Source: Natribaculum breve (GTDB lineage: Archaea > Halobacteriota > Halobacteria > Halobacteriales > Natrialbaceae). Taken from it: a stretch of 64,000 nt of DNA. Position 1 is the stretch's first letter. Each line of letters starts with the position of its first letter. A program made the translations under genes and the position numbers. The notes under the pieces are model-generated. The model was not told the origin of the DNA. It was given only the letters and a program-made list of their open reading frames with translations, and ran no database searches. Shown in pieces: positions 25,183-32,332 of this stretch. The stretch lies in the NCBI RefSeq assembly GCF_023008585.1, contig NZ_CP095390.1, positions 992,001 to 1,056,000 of the forward strand. The letters run 5' to 3'.

Positions 25183-26157
25183 ATGACTGACACCAACACC
25201 GACTCCGACGAATCGACCTCGAAATGTGGCGGCGCGAAGAGCGACGACTCGAGTTCCTCGTCCTCGAAATGTGGCGGCTCGAGTTCGAGTTCGAGTTCCG
25301 CTTCGGGCTCGAAGTGCGGTGCCTCGAGCAAGAAAGAAAAGACCGAGGAGAAAGTCGGCGCGACCGTCGAGGACTTCGACGGCGAACCCGGCAAACTGAC
25401 AGCCGTCGGCCTCGGCCCCGGCCACCCGGAGGGGATGACCCAGCGCGCCCGCGAGGCGTTGCTCGAGGCCGAGCACATCGTCGGCTACACGACCTACATC
25501 GAGCTCATCCCCGACGAGATCACCGATCAGGCAGAGGACATCTACGACACGCCGATGTGCGGCGAGGTCTCCCGGACCGAGGAGTCGATCGACCGCACGC
25601 TCGCGGGAAACGACGTGGCGATCGTCGGCAGCGGCGATCCGAACGTCTACGCGCTCGCGGGGCTCGCACTGGAGATCCTCGAGTCGAAGGGCGCGACGGC
25701 TTCGATGGTCGACTTCGAGGTCGTCCCCGGCGTGCCGGCGGCCCAGTCGTGTGCGGCTCGACTGGGTGCCCCCCTCGTGAACGACACCGTCTCGATCTCG
25801 CTGTCGGACCACCTCGTGCCGATGCCGGAGATCGAGTCCCGGCTCCACGCCGCCGCGAAAGAGAGTTTCACGATCACGATCTACAACCCCTGGAGCCGCA
25901 AGCGCCGGGAGAACTTCGAGAAGTGCTGTGAGATCCTCCTCACGCATCGGGACCCCGACACACCCGTCGGGATCGTCCACGCCGCCGGCCGCGAGGACGA
26001 GCAGGTGATGATCACCGAACTCGGCGAACTCGAAGAGCTCGGTGAAAGCGAGATCGTCGACATGACGACGACGATCGTCGTCGGCAACGAGGAGACGTAC
26101 GTCTGGGACGACCGGATGGTCACCCCGCGCGGGTACGAGACGAAGTACGACTACTGA
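25183..26157 (+). CDS. cbiH2: CbiH-type C17-methyltransferase, paralogue 2, with Cys/Ser-rich N-tail
   Basis: 324 aa. A CbiH/CobJ methylase domain starts near 69 (KLTAVGLGPGHPEGMTQRA), with VGSGDPNVYA, VPGVPAAQSCAARLGAP and ITIYNPWSRKRRENF. The last is the classical CobJ/CbiH block, so this copy looks closest to the true C17-methyltransferase. The first 50 residues are Ser-rich with SKCG motifs whose cysteines fall at 15, 30 and 45, exactly 15 residues apart. This is an unusual tail that could bind metal or an Fe-S cluster. Same operon, 5 nt from cbiH1. Confidence 0.9.
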   Translation: MTDTNTDSDESTSKCGGAKSDDSSSSSSKCGGSSSSSSSASGSKCGASSKKEKTEEKVGATVEDFDGEPGKLTAVGLGPGHPEGMTQRAREALLEAEHIVGYTTYIELIPDEITDQAEDIYDTPMCGEVSRTEESIDRTLAGNDVAIVGSGDPNVYALAGLALEILESKGATASMVDFEVVPGVPAAQSCAARLGAPLVNDTVSISLSDHLVPMPEIESRLHAAAKESFTITIYNPWSRKRRENFEKCCEILLTHRDPDTPVGIVHAAGREDEQVMITELGELEELGESEIVDMTTTIVVGNEETYVWDDRMVTPRGYETKYDY

Positions 26158-26183
26158 GGCCCCAACTACGAACCCCAACACAC

Positions 26184-26456
26184 ATGCCCACATACGAAGT
26201 CACCCTCGAGAAAGCGGCATGCGACGGCATCTTCGCCTGCCTGACCCGCGACCCCCGCTTCGTCGAGGGCGAGGACGGCCTGGCGACGATCGACCCCGAC
26301 GCCGATCCGATCTACGACGCGACGGGCGAGGAGACCGTCACGGTCGAAGACGGTCGGGTGGTCGCCACCTTCGACGACGACCGGCTCGAGGACGCGAAGA
26401 AGGCCGCCCGGGCCTGCCCTCTCGACGCGATCGAGGTCCGGGAGGTGGGCGAATGA
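26184..26456 (+). CDS. Ferredoxin-like protein with three cysteines (cobalamin cluster)
   Basis: A 90-aa acidic protein with a ferredoxin-type pattern ACDGIFAC (C13, C19) and a distant CP (C78, in ARACPLDAIEV). This is the layout of a single [3Fe-4S]- or [4Fe-4S]-cluster ferredoxin with one ligand missing or supplied otherwise. A long insertion lies between the two halves. Placed between cbiH2 and an uncharacterised gene that starts inside its stop codon (ATGA). It may donate electrons in corrin ring synthesis, for instance to a reductase or to CbiX; this is inference from position. Confidence 0.75.
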   Translation: MPTYEVTLEKAACDGIFACLTRDPRFVEGEDGLATIDPDADPIYDATGEETVTVEDGRVVATFDDDRLEDAKKAARACPLDAIEVREVGE

Positions 26457-27136
26457 CCGCAGACGGAGCCCTCGAACTCGAGCCCCCGGCCGACCTGCTC
26501 GCCGGTCACCCCGCGACGGCGTACTTCTGGGGCCACGTCGCCGGCAGCGGAGAGGTCACGGCGGAGGGCCTCGAGGTCGTCACGAACGACGAGGCGTCTG
26601 CCGAGGCCCTGGCGGCGATCGCCGGAGGCGAGTTCGCCGACCTCGCACGCGAGACGACCACCCGCGAGTACGCCCACGACGCGTCGATCACCCGGACCGA
26701 AGCGGAGTACACGGTCTCGATCGACGGCTCGGACCTCTACGGGGCGAGCGGCCCGCTCGGACTCCCTGTCGACGGCCGCGGGAACTACCGCTTTTCGGCG
26801 TTCTCGAACCACGGGCGGGAACTCCTTCGGGGGCTGCTCGAGGGCTGTGGCACGGTTTGCTTCAAGTCCTCGAGCGGCACGGTCGGCATCTCGTTCGTCG
26901 CCGACGACCGCGAGTTGCTCGAGGTGATCGACGACCTCCTCGAGTCCTGTCCCGTCGACGCCCCCACTGGCGAGATTTCCGAGACCTCCTCGGGTGGCTA
27001 CTGGTTCGGCCTCGAGGACGAGGCCGTCCCCGATTTCGGCGGGTGGGTGTACGGCGAGAGCGAGGAAACCGGGCTGTACGCACCGAGTCGACGACGGAAG
27101 CTCCAGCGGAGTCTCGAACAGGCCGAGAACGTATGA
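26453..27136 (+). CDS. Uncharacterised cobalamin-cluster protein with two LAGLIDADG-like motifs
   Basis: 227 aa, no known enzyme motif. Two segments resemble the dodecapeptide of LAGLIDADG endonucleases: AYFWGHVAGSGEV (about 23-35) and RELLRGLLEGCGTV (about 122-135). Each is followed by beta-rich sequence and an amphipathic helix (DRELLEVIDDLLES). The second motif closely mirrors [12 protein letters not shown] of the intein in this same window, but Cys replaces its second acidic residue, so nuclease activity is doubtful. It overlaps the ferredoxin gene and cbiX by 4 nt each, so it belongs to the pathway operon. Its role could be substrate or cobalt handling; unknown. Confidence 0.7.
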   Translation: MTADGALELEPPADLLAGHPATAYFWGHVAGSGEVTAEGLEVVTNDEASAEALAAIAGGEFADLARETTTREYAHDASITRTEAEYTVSIDGSDLYGASGPLGLPVDGRGNYRFSAFSNHGRELLRGLLEGCGTVCFKSSSGTVGISFVADDRELLEVIDDLLESCPVDAPTGEISETSSGGYWFGLEDEAVPDFGGWVYGESEETGLYAPSRRRKLQRSLEQAENV

Positions 27137-28365
27137 GCGCCCAGGACGGGGAGCGAGGAGTCGGGGACGCACTCGAGGACGACGCCGTCCTCGTGGTCGG
27201 TCACGGCTCGCGTCGTGAGAAGTCGAACGAGCAGGTCCGCGAACTCGCCGTGCTGCTCGAAGAGCGCGTCGGCGTGCCGGTCGACGTCGCCTACCTCGAA
27301 CTCGCCGCCCCCGCTATTCCCGAGGCGATCGAGGGGCTCGCGCCGACCTGCGAGCACCTCTCGGTCGTCCCGCTGTCGCTGTTCGGCGCGAGCCACGTGA
27401 AAAACGACGTGCCGCTCGCCGTGCAGACCGCTCGAGCGCGCTACGACGACCTGACGCTGCACTGCGGGGCCCACCTCGGGGTCCACCCGGCGCTCGTCGA
27501 GTTGCTCGACGAACGGGCCCGCGCCGTCGAGGAGGGGATCGGCGTCGACCGCGAGGACGACGACGTCGCGGTCGTGGTCTGTGCCAGAGGCTCGAGCGAT
27601 CCGGACGCCAACGCGGACGCCCACAAACTCGCCCGACTGCTCTACGAGGGGCGGGCGTTTACGCGGGTCGAGACGGCGTTCATCGGGGTGACGGAGCCCC
27701 GACTCGAGGACGCGCTCCACACCGTCGCCAAGAACCGACCGGACGCGGTCGTCGTGCTCCCGTACATGCTCGGCGACGGCGTGTTGACACAGCGGATCCG
27801 GGACCGGGCCGCCGACTTCGACGCGGAGTACCCCTACGTGGCCGCGGGCGCGGGTGATCCCCTGGGTACGGACGACCGGATCGTCAAGGTGCTCGCCGAT
27901 CGGTTCCGGGAGGCCCGCGCCGACGGCGTCGAGATGTCCTGTGACACCTGCAAGTACAAGGTCGAACTCGACGGCTACGAGGACGACCAGGGCGGCGCGC
28001 GCGCGATGCTTCGCTCGCTCGTCCACCAGGCCGAACACGAAGACCGTGAAGACGTCGGCGACGACCCGCACGTCCACGACGCTCCGGAGAACCACGTCGC
28101 CGTCTGCACCAACCAGACCTGTGCGGCGAGCGGCGCGACGACCGTCTTAGAGCGCCTTCGCCAGGAGGCCCGCGACGCGGAGGAGTGTGACGTCCACATC
28201 ACCCGCAGTTCCTGTCTCGGGCAGTGTGGCGACGGCCCGATGGTCGCCGTCTACCCCGACGGGATCTGGTACGGCGGCGTCACCCCCGAGGACACCGAAC
28301 GCATCGTTTCGTCCCACTTAGAGCGGGATCGCATCGTCTCCGACCTGGTCCAGCAGACGCTGTAG
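27133..28365 (+). CDS. cbiX: Sirohydrochlorin cobaltochelatase fused to a [2Fe-2S] ferredoxin domain
   Basis: 410 aa. The N-terminal CbiX chelatase (about 1-270) has a duplicated fold with metal-site histidines in VVGHGSRREKSNEQ and FGASHVKNDVPLA. A middle segment with CDTC (MSCDTCKYKVEL) leads to a His/Asp-rich linker. The C-terminal thioredoxin-like [2Fe-2S] domain has CTNQTC and CLGQCGDGP. It inserts cobalt into sirohydrochlorin early in the pathway. The redox domain is not needed for chelation in small CbiX proteins, so it may regulate the enzyme or deliver electrons. Overlaps the previous gene by 4 nt. Confidence 0.9.
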   Translation: MSAQDGERGVGDALEDDAVLVVGHGSRREKSNEQVRELAVLLEERVGVPVDVAYLELAAPAIPEAIEGLAPTCEHLSVVPLSLFGASHVKNDVPLAVQTARARYDDLTLHCGAHLGVHPALVELLDERARAVEEGIGVDREDDDVAVVVCARGSSDPDANADAHKLARLLYEGRAFTRVETAFIGVTEPRLEDALHTVAKNRPDAVVVLPYMLGDGVLTQRIRDRAADFDAEYPYVAAGAGDPLGTDDRIVKVLADRFREARADGVEMSCDTCKYKVELDGYEDDQGGARAMLRSLVHQAEHEDREDVGDDPHVHDAPENHVAVCTNQTCAASGATTVLERLRQEARDAEECDVHITRSSCLGQCGDGPMVAVYPDGIWYGGVTPEDTERIVSSHLERDRIVSDLVQQTL

Positions 28366-28389
28366 GACCACTGACACACCAACACAACA

Positions 28390-28767
28390 ATGGCTTGCGC
28401 AGAACTCGAAGCACTGAGACTCGCACTGATGAACGTGAACGGAACCGTCGACGAGAGCGTCAAACGACACGCCGAGGCAGAGATCGGCGACGCACTCGAG
28501 GAAAACGGACCCATCGCCGCGCTGGCGAACGCCGAGACCCTCGAGGAGATCGGCCGGCACCTCGACGCGGCGCTGGTCGACCTGGAGGAAAAGGCGTCCG
28601 ACGCCGATTCGACGGATCCCCACGGGGCGTACCTCCGCGGTCGGCTCGTCGCCGTCCGGGACGCCGAACAGCGGATTCGCCGCCTCCGCGAGCGAACCGA
28701 CGGTCTCCTCGAGGACCTGGGTGAGACCCACCACACGCTCCACGAGGCGTTTCCGGTAGAGGAGTGA
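28390..28767 (+). CDS. DUF3209 family protein
   Basis: A 125-aa acidic, mostly helical protein opening MACAELEALRLALMNVNGT, which matches the DUF3209 family as I know it from haloarchaeal cobalamin clusters. No catalytic motif; one cysteine (C3) and two His near the end (THHTLHEAF). It lies between cbiX and the beta-propeller gene and is probably cotranscribed. Function unknown. Persistent association with cbi genes suggests an accessory role such as metal delivery or a missing step. Confidence 0.8.
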   Translation: MACAELEALRLALMNVNGTVDESVKRHAEAEIGDALEENGPIAALANAETLEEIGRHLDAALVDLEEKASDADSTDPHGAYLRGRLVAVRDAEQRIRRLRERTDGLLEDLGETHHTLHEAFPVEE

Positions 28768-28769
28768 GG

Positions 28770-30047
28770 ATGAACGATACGCTGAGCGTCGAGGACAGCG
28801 ACGGGATACTCGAGGCCGAGACGCGGCTGTCGCTGGGCGACCTCGGCCCGGCCGCGAGCAGACACAACTGGCGTCGGTCGGCCGTCGCCGTCCGCGATGA
28901 GACCGTCTTCGCCGGCCTCGCTGACGGGCGCGTGATCGCCTACGACCTCGAGAACGCGGCCGAAGAACGCTGGTCCGTCGACGGCGACGAGGAGCGCTAC
29001 GTCGTCTCGATGGACGTCACCGGCGACCACCTCGTGGTCGGCGAACGCGGTCCCGAGGGGCGGATCCGCGTCCTCTCGAGTGAAACCGGCGAGTGCCTGT
29101 GGGAGTACGTCACCGCCGAGGACGTCGGCCCGCCAGCACGGGAGACCTTCTTCGCCCAGCCGTTCGTCGTCGACGTGCAGGTCGCCGGCGAGACGATCGT
29201 CGCCGCCGCACGCCGGTACGAACGCGACGGTGACGTCCAGCACTGGTCGAGCGTCGTCTACGGCTTCGACCTCGAGGGCGGCCTCCGGTGGGCCTACGAC
29301 GCCCGGGCCTCACCCATCGCCGTCGACGTCGACGACGAGCGGGTCGCCGTGGCGTACAACCGCTGTCCCGACAACCACGATCACGACCACGGCCTCGTGG
29401 TGCTCGACCTCGAGACCGGCGCGGAGGTCGGAAGCTGGGACCCCGGCACGCCGGGCGAGCGTCGCGTCGGCGACGTGGCCTTCACCGACGAGGGGATCGC
29501 AGTCGCAAGCCACGGGGACAAACACGGCTACCTCCTCGACGACAACTGCGGGGAACGCTGGCGCGTCGACCTCGCGAGCGAACGCGACCTCGAAGGCGAG
29601 ACGCTCTACGCCTACCCGAACCACGTCGCGGCCGTCGACGGGACGGCGGTCTTCGTGACCGGAAACACCTTCGCCGAGGGGACCCGCGACCCCGACGGCC
29701 GCCACCCGAACGAGCACACGGCTTTCGGCGTCGACCTCGAGGGCGAAGTCACCTGGAGCCACGACGTCCGCGGGTTCGCCCGCTGCGTCTCAGCCGCCGG
29801 CGACCTCGTGGCGATCCCCTCCGCCCAGAACTTCCGCGAGCGGGACGCGGAGACCCACGCGGTTCACGTGCTCGAGGCCGAGGCGGGACCGCTCGAAACT
29901 CACCTGATCGAGGGGATCTCGAGTGCCGGTGACCTCGCCGATGGCCGACTCGCCGTGATCGAAGAACCCGTCGAGTACCACGACGAGGGCGTTACTCGCG
30001 GAGAGTATCGGCTTCACACGTGGCGACTCGGAGAAACGGGCCGCTGA
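28770..30047 (+). CDS. PQQ-like beta-propeller protein of the cobalamin cluster
   Basis: A 425-aa soluble protein of repeated four-stranded blades, recognisable by recurring phrases such as VFAGLADGRVIAYDLE, RIRVLSSETGECLWEY, VVYGFDLEGGLRW and LVVLDLETGAEVGSW. No signal peptide, so it is cytosolic, unlike secreted PQQ dehydrogenases. A metal-binding-looking HDHDHG sits near residue 205 (CPDNHDHDHG). No cofactor-binding enzyme motif. Gene order suggests a role in cobalt handling or complex assembly; unproven. The ATG at 28770 is chosen over the GTG at 28764, which overlaps the previous stop. Confidence 0.8.
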   Translation: MNDTLSVEDSDGILEAETRLSLGDLGPAASRHNWRRSAVAVRDETVFAGLADGRVIAYDLENAAEERWSVDGDEERYVVSMDVTGDHLVVGERGPEGRIRVLSSETGECLWEYVTAEDVGPPARETFFAQPFVVDVQVAGETIVAAARRYERDGDVQHWSSVVYGFDLEGGLRWAYDARASPIAVDVDDERVAVAYNRCPDNHDHDHGLVVLDLETGAEVGSWDPGTPGERRVGDVAFTDEGIAVASHGDKHGYLLDDNCGERWRVDLASERDLEGETLYAYPNHVAAVDGTAVFVTGNTFAEGTRDPDGRHPNEHTAFGVDLEGEVTWSHDVRGFARCVSAAGDLVAIPSAQNFRERDAETHAVHVLEAEAGPLETHLIEGISSAGDLADGRLAVIEEPVEYHDEGVTRGEYRLHTWRLGETGR

Positions 30048-30153
30048 TCGAACCCCCTAACGAACGTTCCCCGTTATCGTCGACGCATTCCTCGCCAGAG
30101 TTCTCGAGATCGCTCGGATTTCCGGGGTTCGGCCACCTCGCAACCAGCCCGAG

Positions 30154-32283
30154 TTAGCGATTCTGGCCCTCGTCGACTGCTGCGGCGGTCTCAGCCACCC
30201 GCTCGGCCGAGAGTTCCGAGAGCGGAATCCGCCGGCCGCCGGTTTCGACCTCGAGGACGCCGATCAACCCCGTCCGGTCGCCGTCGTCGCTCGCGTCGAC
30301 GACCACGGTCTCGCAGTCGGCTCGAGCAAGTCGACGGGCCGCCTCTCGCGTCTTCGCCGTCGGGCTCCCCTCGGCGACGTTCGCCCGGCCGTCGGTCACC
30401 ACGACCACGAGGCTCGCGTCGGCGTCGCCTCGAGTCACGAGCCGGGTCGCTTCCTCGAGTCCCGAGGGAAGCGGCGTCCGGTCGCCAGTGGGGAGTTCCT
30501 TCAGGTGGCGGGCGGCGAGGGTCACGCCGTCGGTCGGCGGCAGGACGACCTCGGCCTCCTCGCCGGCGACGGCCACGAACGCCACCTCGTCGCGTTGTTC
30601 GTAGGCGTCCTGCAGGAGGGCCATGACCGTCCCCTTGGCCTCGGCCATCGCCGGACGCATCGAGGCGCTGGCGTCGACGACGAAGACGATCAGGGTACCC
30701 GCCTTCGAGCGCCTGACGGACTTGCGGAGGTCTCCCTCCTCGACGCGCGTTCGGCCCTCGGCCGCGGCGGCCCGGATCGAGGCGGCCGCGTCGACAGCCT
30801 CCTCGGCCGTCGCGCGTTCGGTCCGTACGTGCGCGCCGCGGCCCCGGTCCGACGCCTGGGCCCGCGCTCGAGATCCACTTCCGGGCGTCGACGTCTCGGC
30901 CTCGACGTCCTCGGCGGGCGGGCTTCCCGCGTCGCCGATCTCGGCCCGTCGCTGGCCCGGGACGAGCGGCGTCGCCTCCTCTTCGTCCTCGCTTTCTCCC
31001 GGGGAGTCGTCGCCGTCGCGTTCGTCCGCTCGCTCTCCGTCACCCTCGGACGGTGCGTCACTCGAGGGCTGGGTCGATCCGCTCGTGTCGCTCCCGCCGT
31101 CACCAGCGGGATCACTCGAGTCGTCGTCTCGGTCTCCGGAGACGTCGTCCTCGTCACCTCGAGTGTCGTCCCCTGGCCCCTCGTCTCCGTCGTCTTCACT
31201 CGATTCGTCGTCACCGTCTCCGTCCGCCGAGTCATCGGCACCGTCCTCGCCGTCGCCGTTTCCCATCTCGTCCTCGTCGTCGTCGAAGTGGTCCTCGAGG
31301 ACGTCCTCCGGATCGGGGGCGTCCTCGAACGGGCGGCTCTGCATCCGGTGGGGGAGCGCCAGGCGAGCGGCCTCCTCCACGTCGGGTTCGATCACCTTCC
31401 GGCGGCCGTCCAGGGCGGCGAGCGTCCGGGCGGTGCGGGCGATGGCGACGTCCGCCCGGTGGCCGTCGACGCCCGCCTCGAGGCAGAGTTCGGCGATGTC
31501 GCGTTTGAAGTCCGTGGGAAGGGACACGTCCTCGAGTACCCGGCGGGCCTCGAGCAGTCGTTCGGCGAGGGCAGCCGTTTCGGCTTCGTACTCGCCGGCG
31601 AACGTCTCGGGGTCCGCGTTGCGCTCGAGGGCGCGGTCGATGATCTCCACGCGGTCCTCGAGGTCGCGACAGCCGACCACCGTCGCCTGGAGTGCGAAGC
31701 GATCCCGGAGTTGCGGGCGCAGGTCTCCCTCCTCGGGATTCATCGTGCCGACGAGCGTGAACTCGGCGGGATGGGTGACGCTCACGCCGTCGCGTTCGAC
31801 GCGGTTGACGCCGCTTGCGGCCGCGTCGAGGATCACGTCCACGAGGTGGTCCTCCAGCAGGTTCACCTCGTCGACGTAGAGGATACCACGGTTCGCACGC
31901 GCGAGGAGGCCGGGATCGAACTCGGCGTCGCCCTCGAGGGCGTCGGCGACCGAGAGCGTCCCGACGACGCGTTCGCGGGTGGCCCCGAGCGGGATCGTCA
32001 CCAGCGGGACCGGTCGACGCTCGACTGGCGGATCGTCCCGAGAGCGACACCGGTCACACTGCCGGCCGGGGTCGTCGGGCGGACAGCCGTACGGACAGTC
32101 GGCGATCGCTCGTTGCTCGGGCAACAGGTCGACCAGTCCGCGGACGGCCGTCGACTTGGCCGTTCCCTTCTCCCCCTGGACGAGTACTCCGTCCAGCCCG
32201 TCGTCGACTGCGACGGCCATCAACGCTCGTTTCAACTCTGCTTGCCCGACGATCGCCGGAAACGGTGTTCGGTGACTCGCCAT
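30154..32283 (-). CDS. chlID: Cobalt/magnesium chelatase ATPase, fused BchI-BchD type
   Basis: 709 aa. An N-terminal AAA+ domain (Walker A GEKGTAKSTA at about 37-46, preceded by FPAIVGQAELKRAL; Walker B ILYVDEVNLL) carries a Cys-rich insert (CPYGCPPDDPGRQCDRC) near 63-79. A very acidic Asp/Glu/Ser linker spans about 335-440, and a C-terminal VWA domain has the MIDAS motif DASASM near 540. It should power CobN-dependent cobalt insertion, replacing separate CobS and CobT. It is divergent from cobN with only 49 nt between start codons. It converges on the beta-propeller gene; the 106 nt between their stops hold nothing recognisable. Confidence 0.92.
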   Translation of the reverse strand: MASHRTPFPAIVGQAELKRALMAVAVDDGLDGVLVQGEKGTAKSTAVRGLVDLLPEQRAIADCPYGCPPDDPGRQCDRCRSRDDPPVERRPVPLVTIPLGATRERVVGTLSVADALEGDAEFDPGLLARANRGILYVDEVNLLEDHLVDVILDAAASGVNRVERDGVSVTHPAEFTLVGTMNPEEGDLRPQLRDRFALQATVVGCRDLEDRVEIIDRALERNADPETFAGEYEAETAALAERLLEARRVLEDVSLPTDFKRDIAELCLEAGVDGHRADVAIARTARTLAALDGRRKVIEPDVEEAARLALPHRMQSRPFEDAPDPEDVLEDHFDDDEDEMGNGDGEDGADDSADGDGDDESSEDDGDEGPGDDTRGDEDDVSGDRDDDSSDPAGDGGSDTSGSTQPSSDAPSEGDGERADERDGDDSPGESEDEEEATPLVPGQRRAEIGDAGSPPAEDVEAETSTPGSGSRARAQASDRGRGAHVRTERATAEEAVDAAASIRAAAAEGRTRVEEGDLRKSVRRSKAGTLIVFVVDASASMRPAMAEAKGTVMALLQDAYEQRDEVAFVAVAGEEAEVVLPPTDGVTLAARHLKELPTGDRTPLPSGLEEATRLVTRGDADASLVVVVTDGRANVAEGSPTAKTREAARRLARADCETVVVDASDDGDRTGLIGVLEVETGGRRIPLSELSAERVAETAAAVDEGQNR

Positions 32284-32297
32284 GCCGATATGAAACC

Positions 32298-32318
32298 TTA
32301 TTTGTAGTAGGGAAATAA
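32298..32318. promoter_or_regulatory. Inverted repeat between divergent chlID and cobN
   Basis: TTATTT and AAATAA form a perfect inverted repeat around GTAGTAGGG in the 49-nt divergent spacer. Each A/T arm can serve as the TATA region for one of the two genes, about 30 nt from the respective start codon. The GTAGTA centre recalls the other cobalamin promoters. One regulator bound here would control both chelatase subunits. Confidence 0.5.
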
Positions 32319-32332
32319 TGCTTTACTAAATA

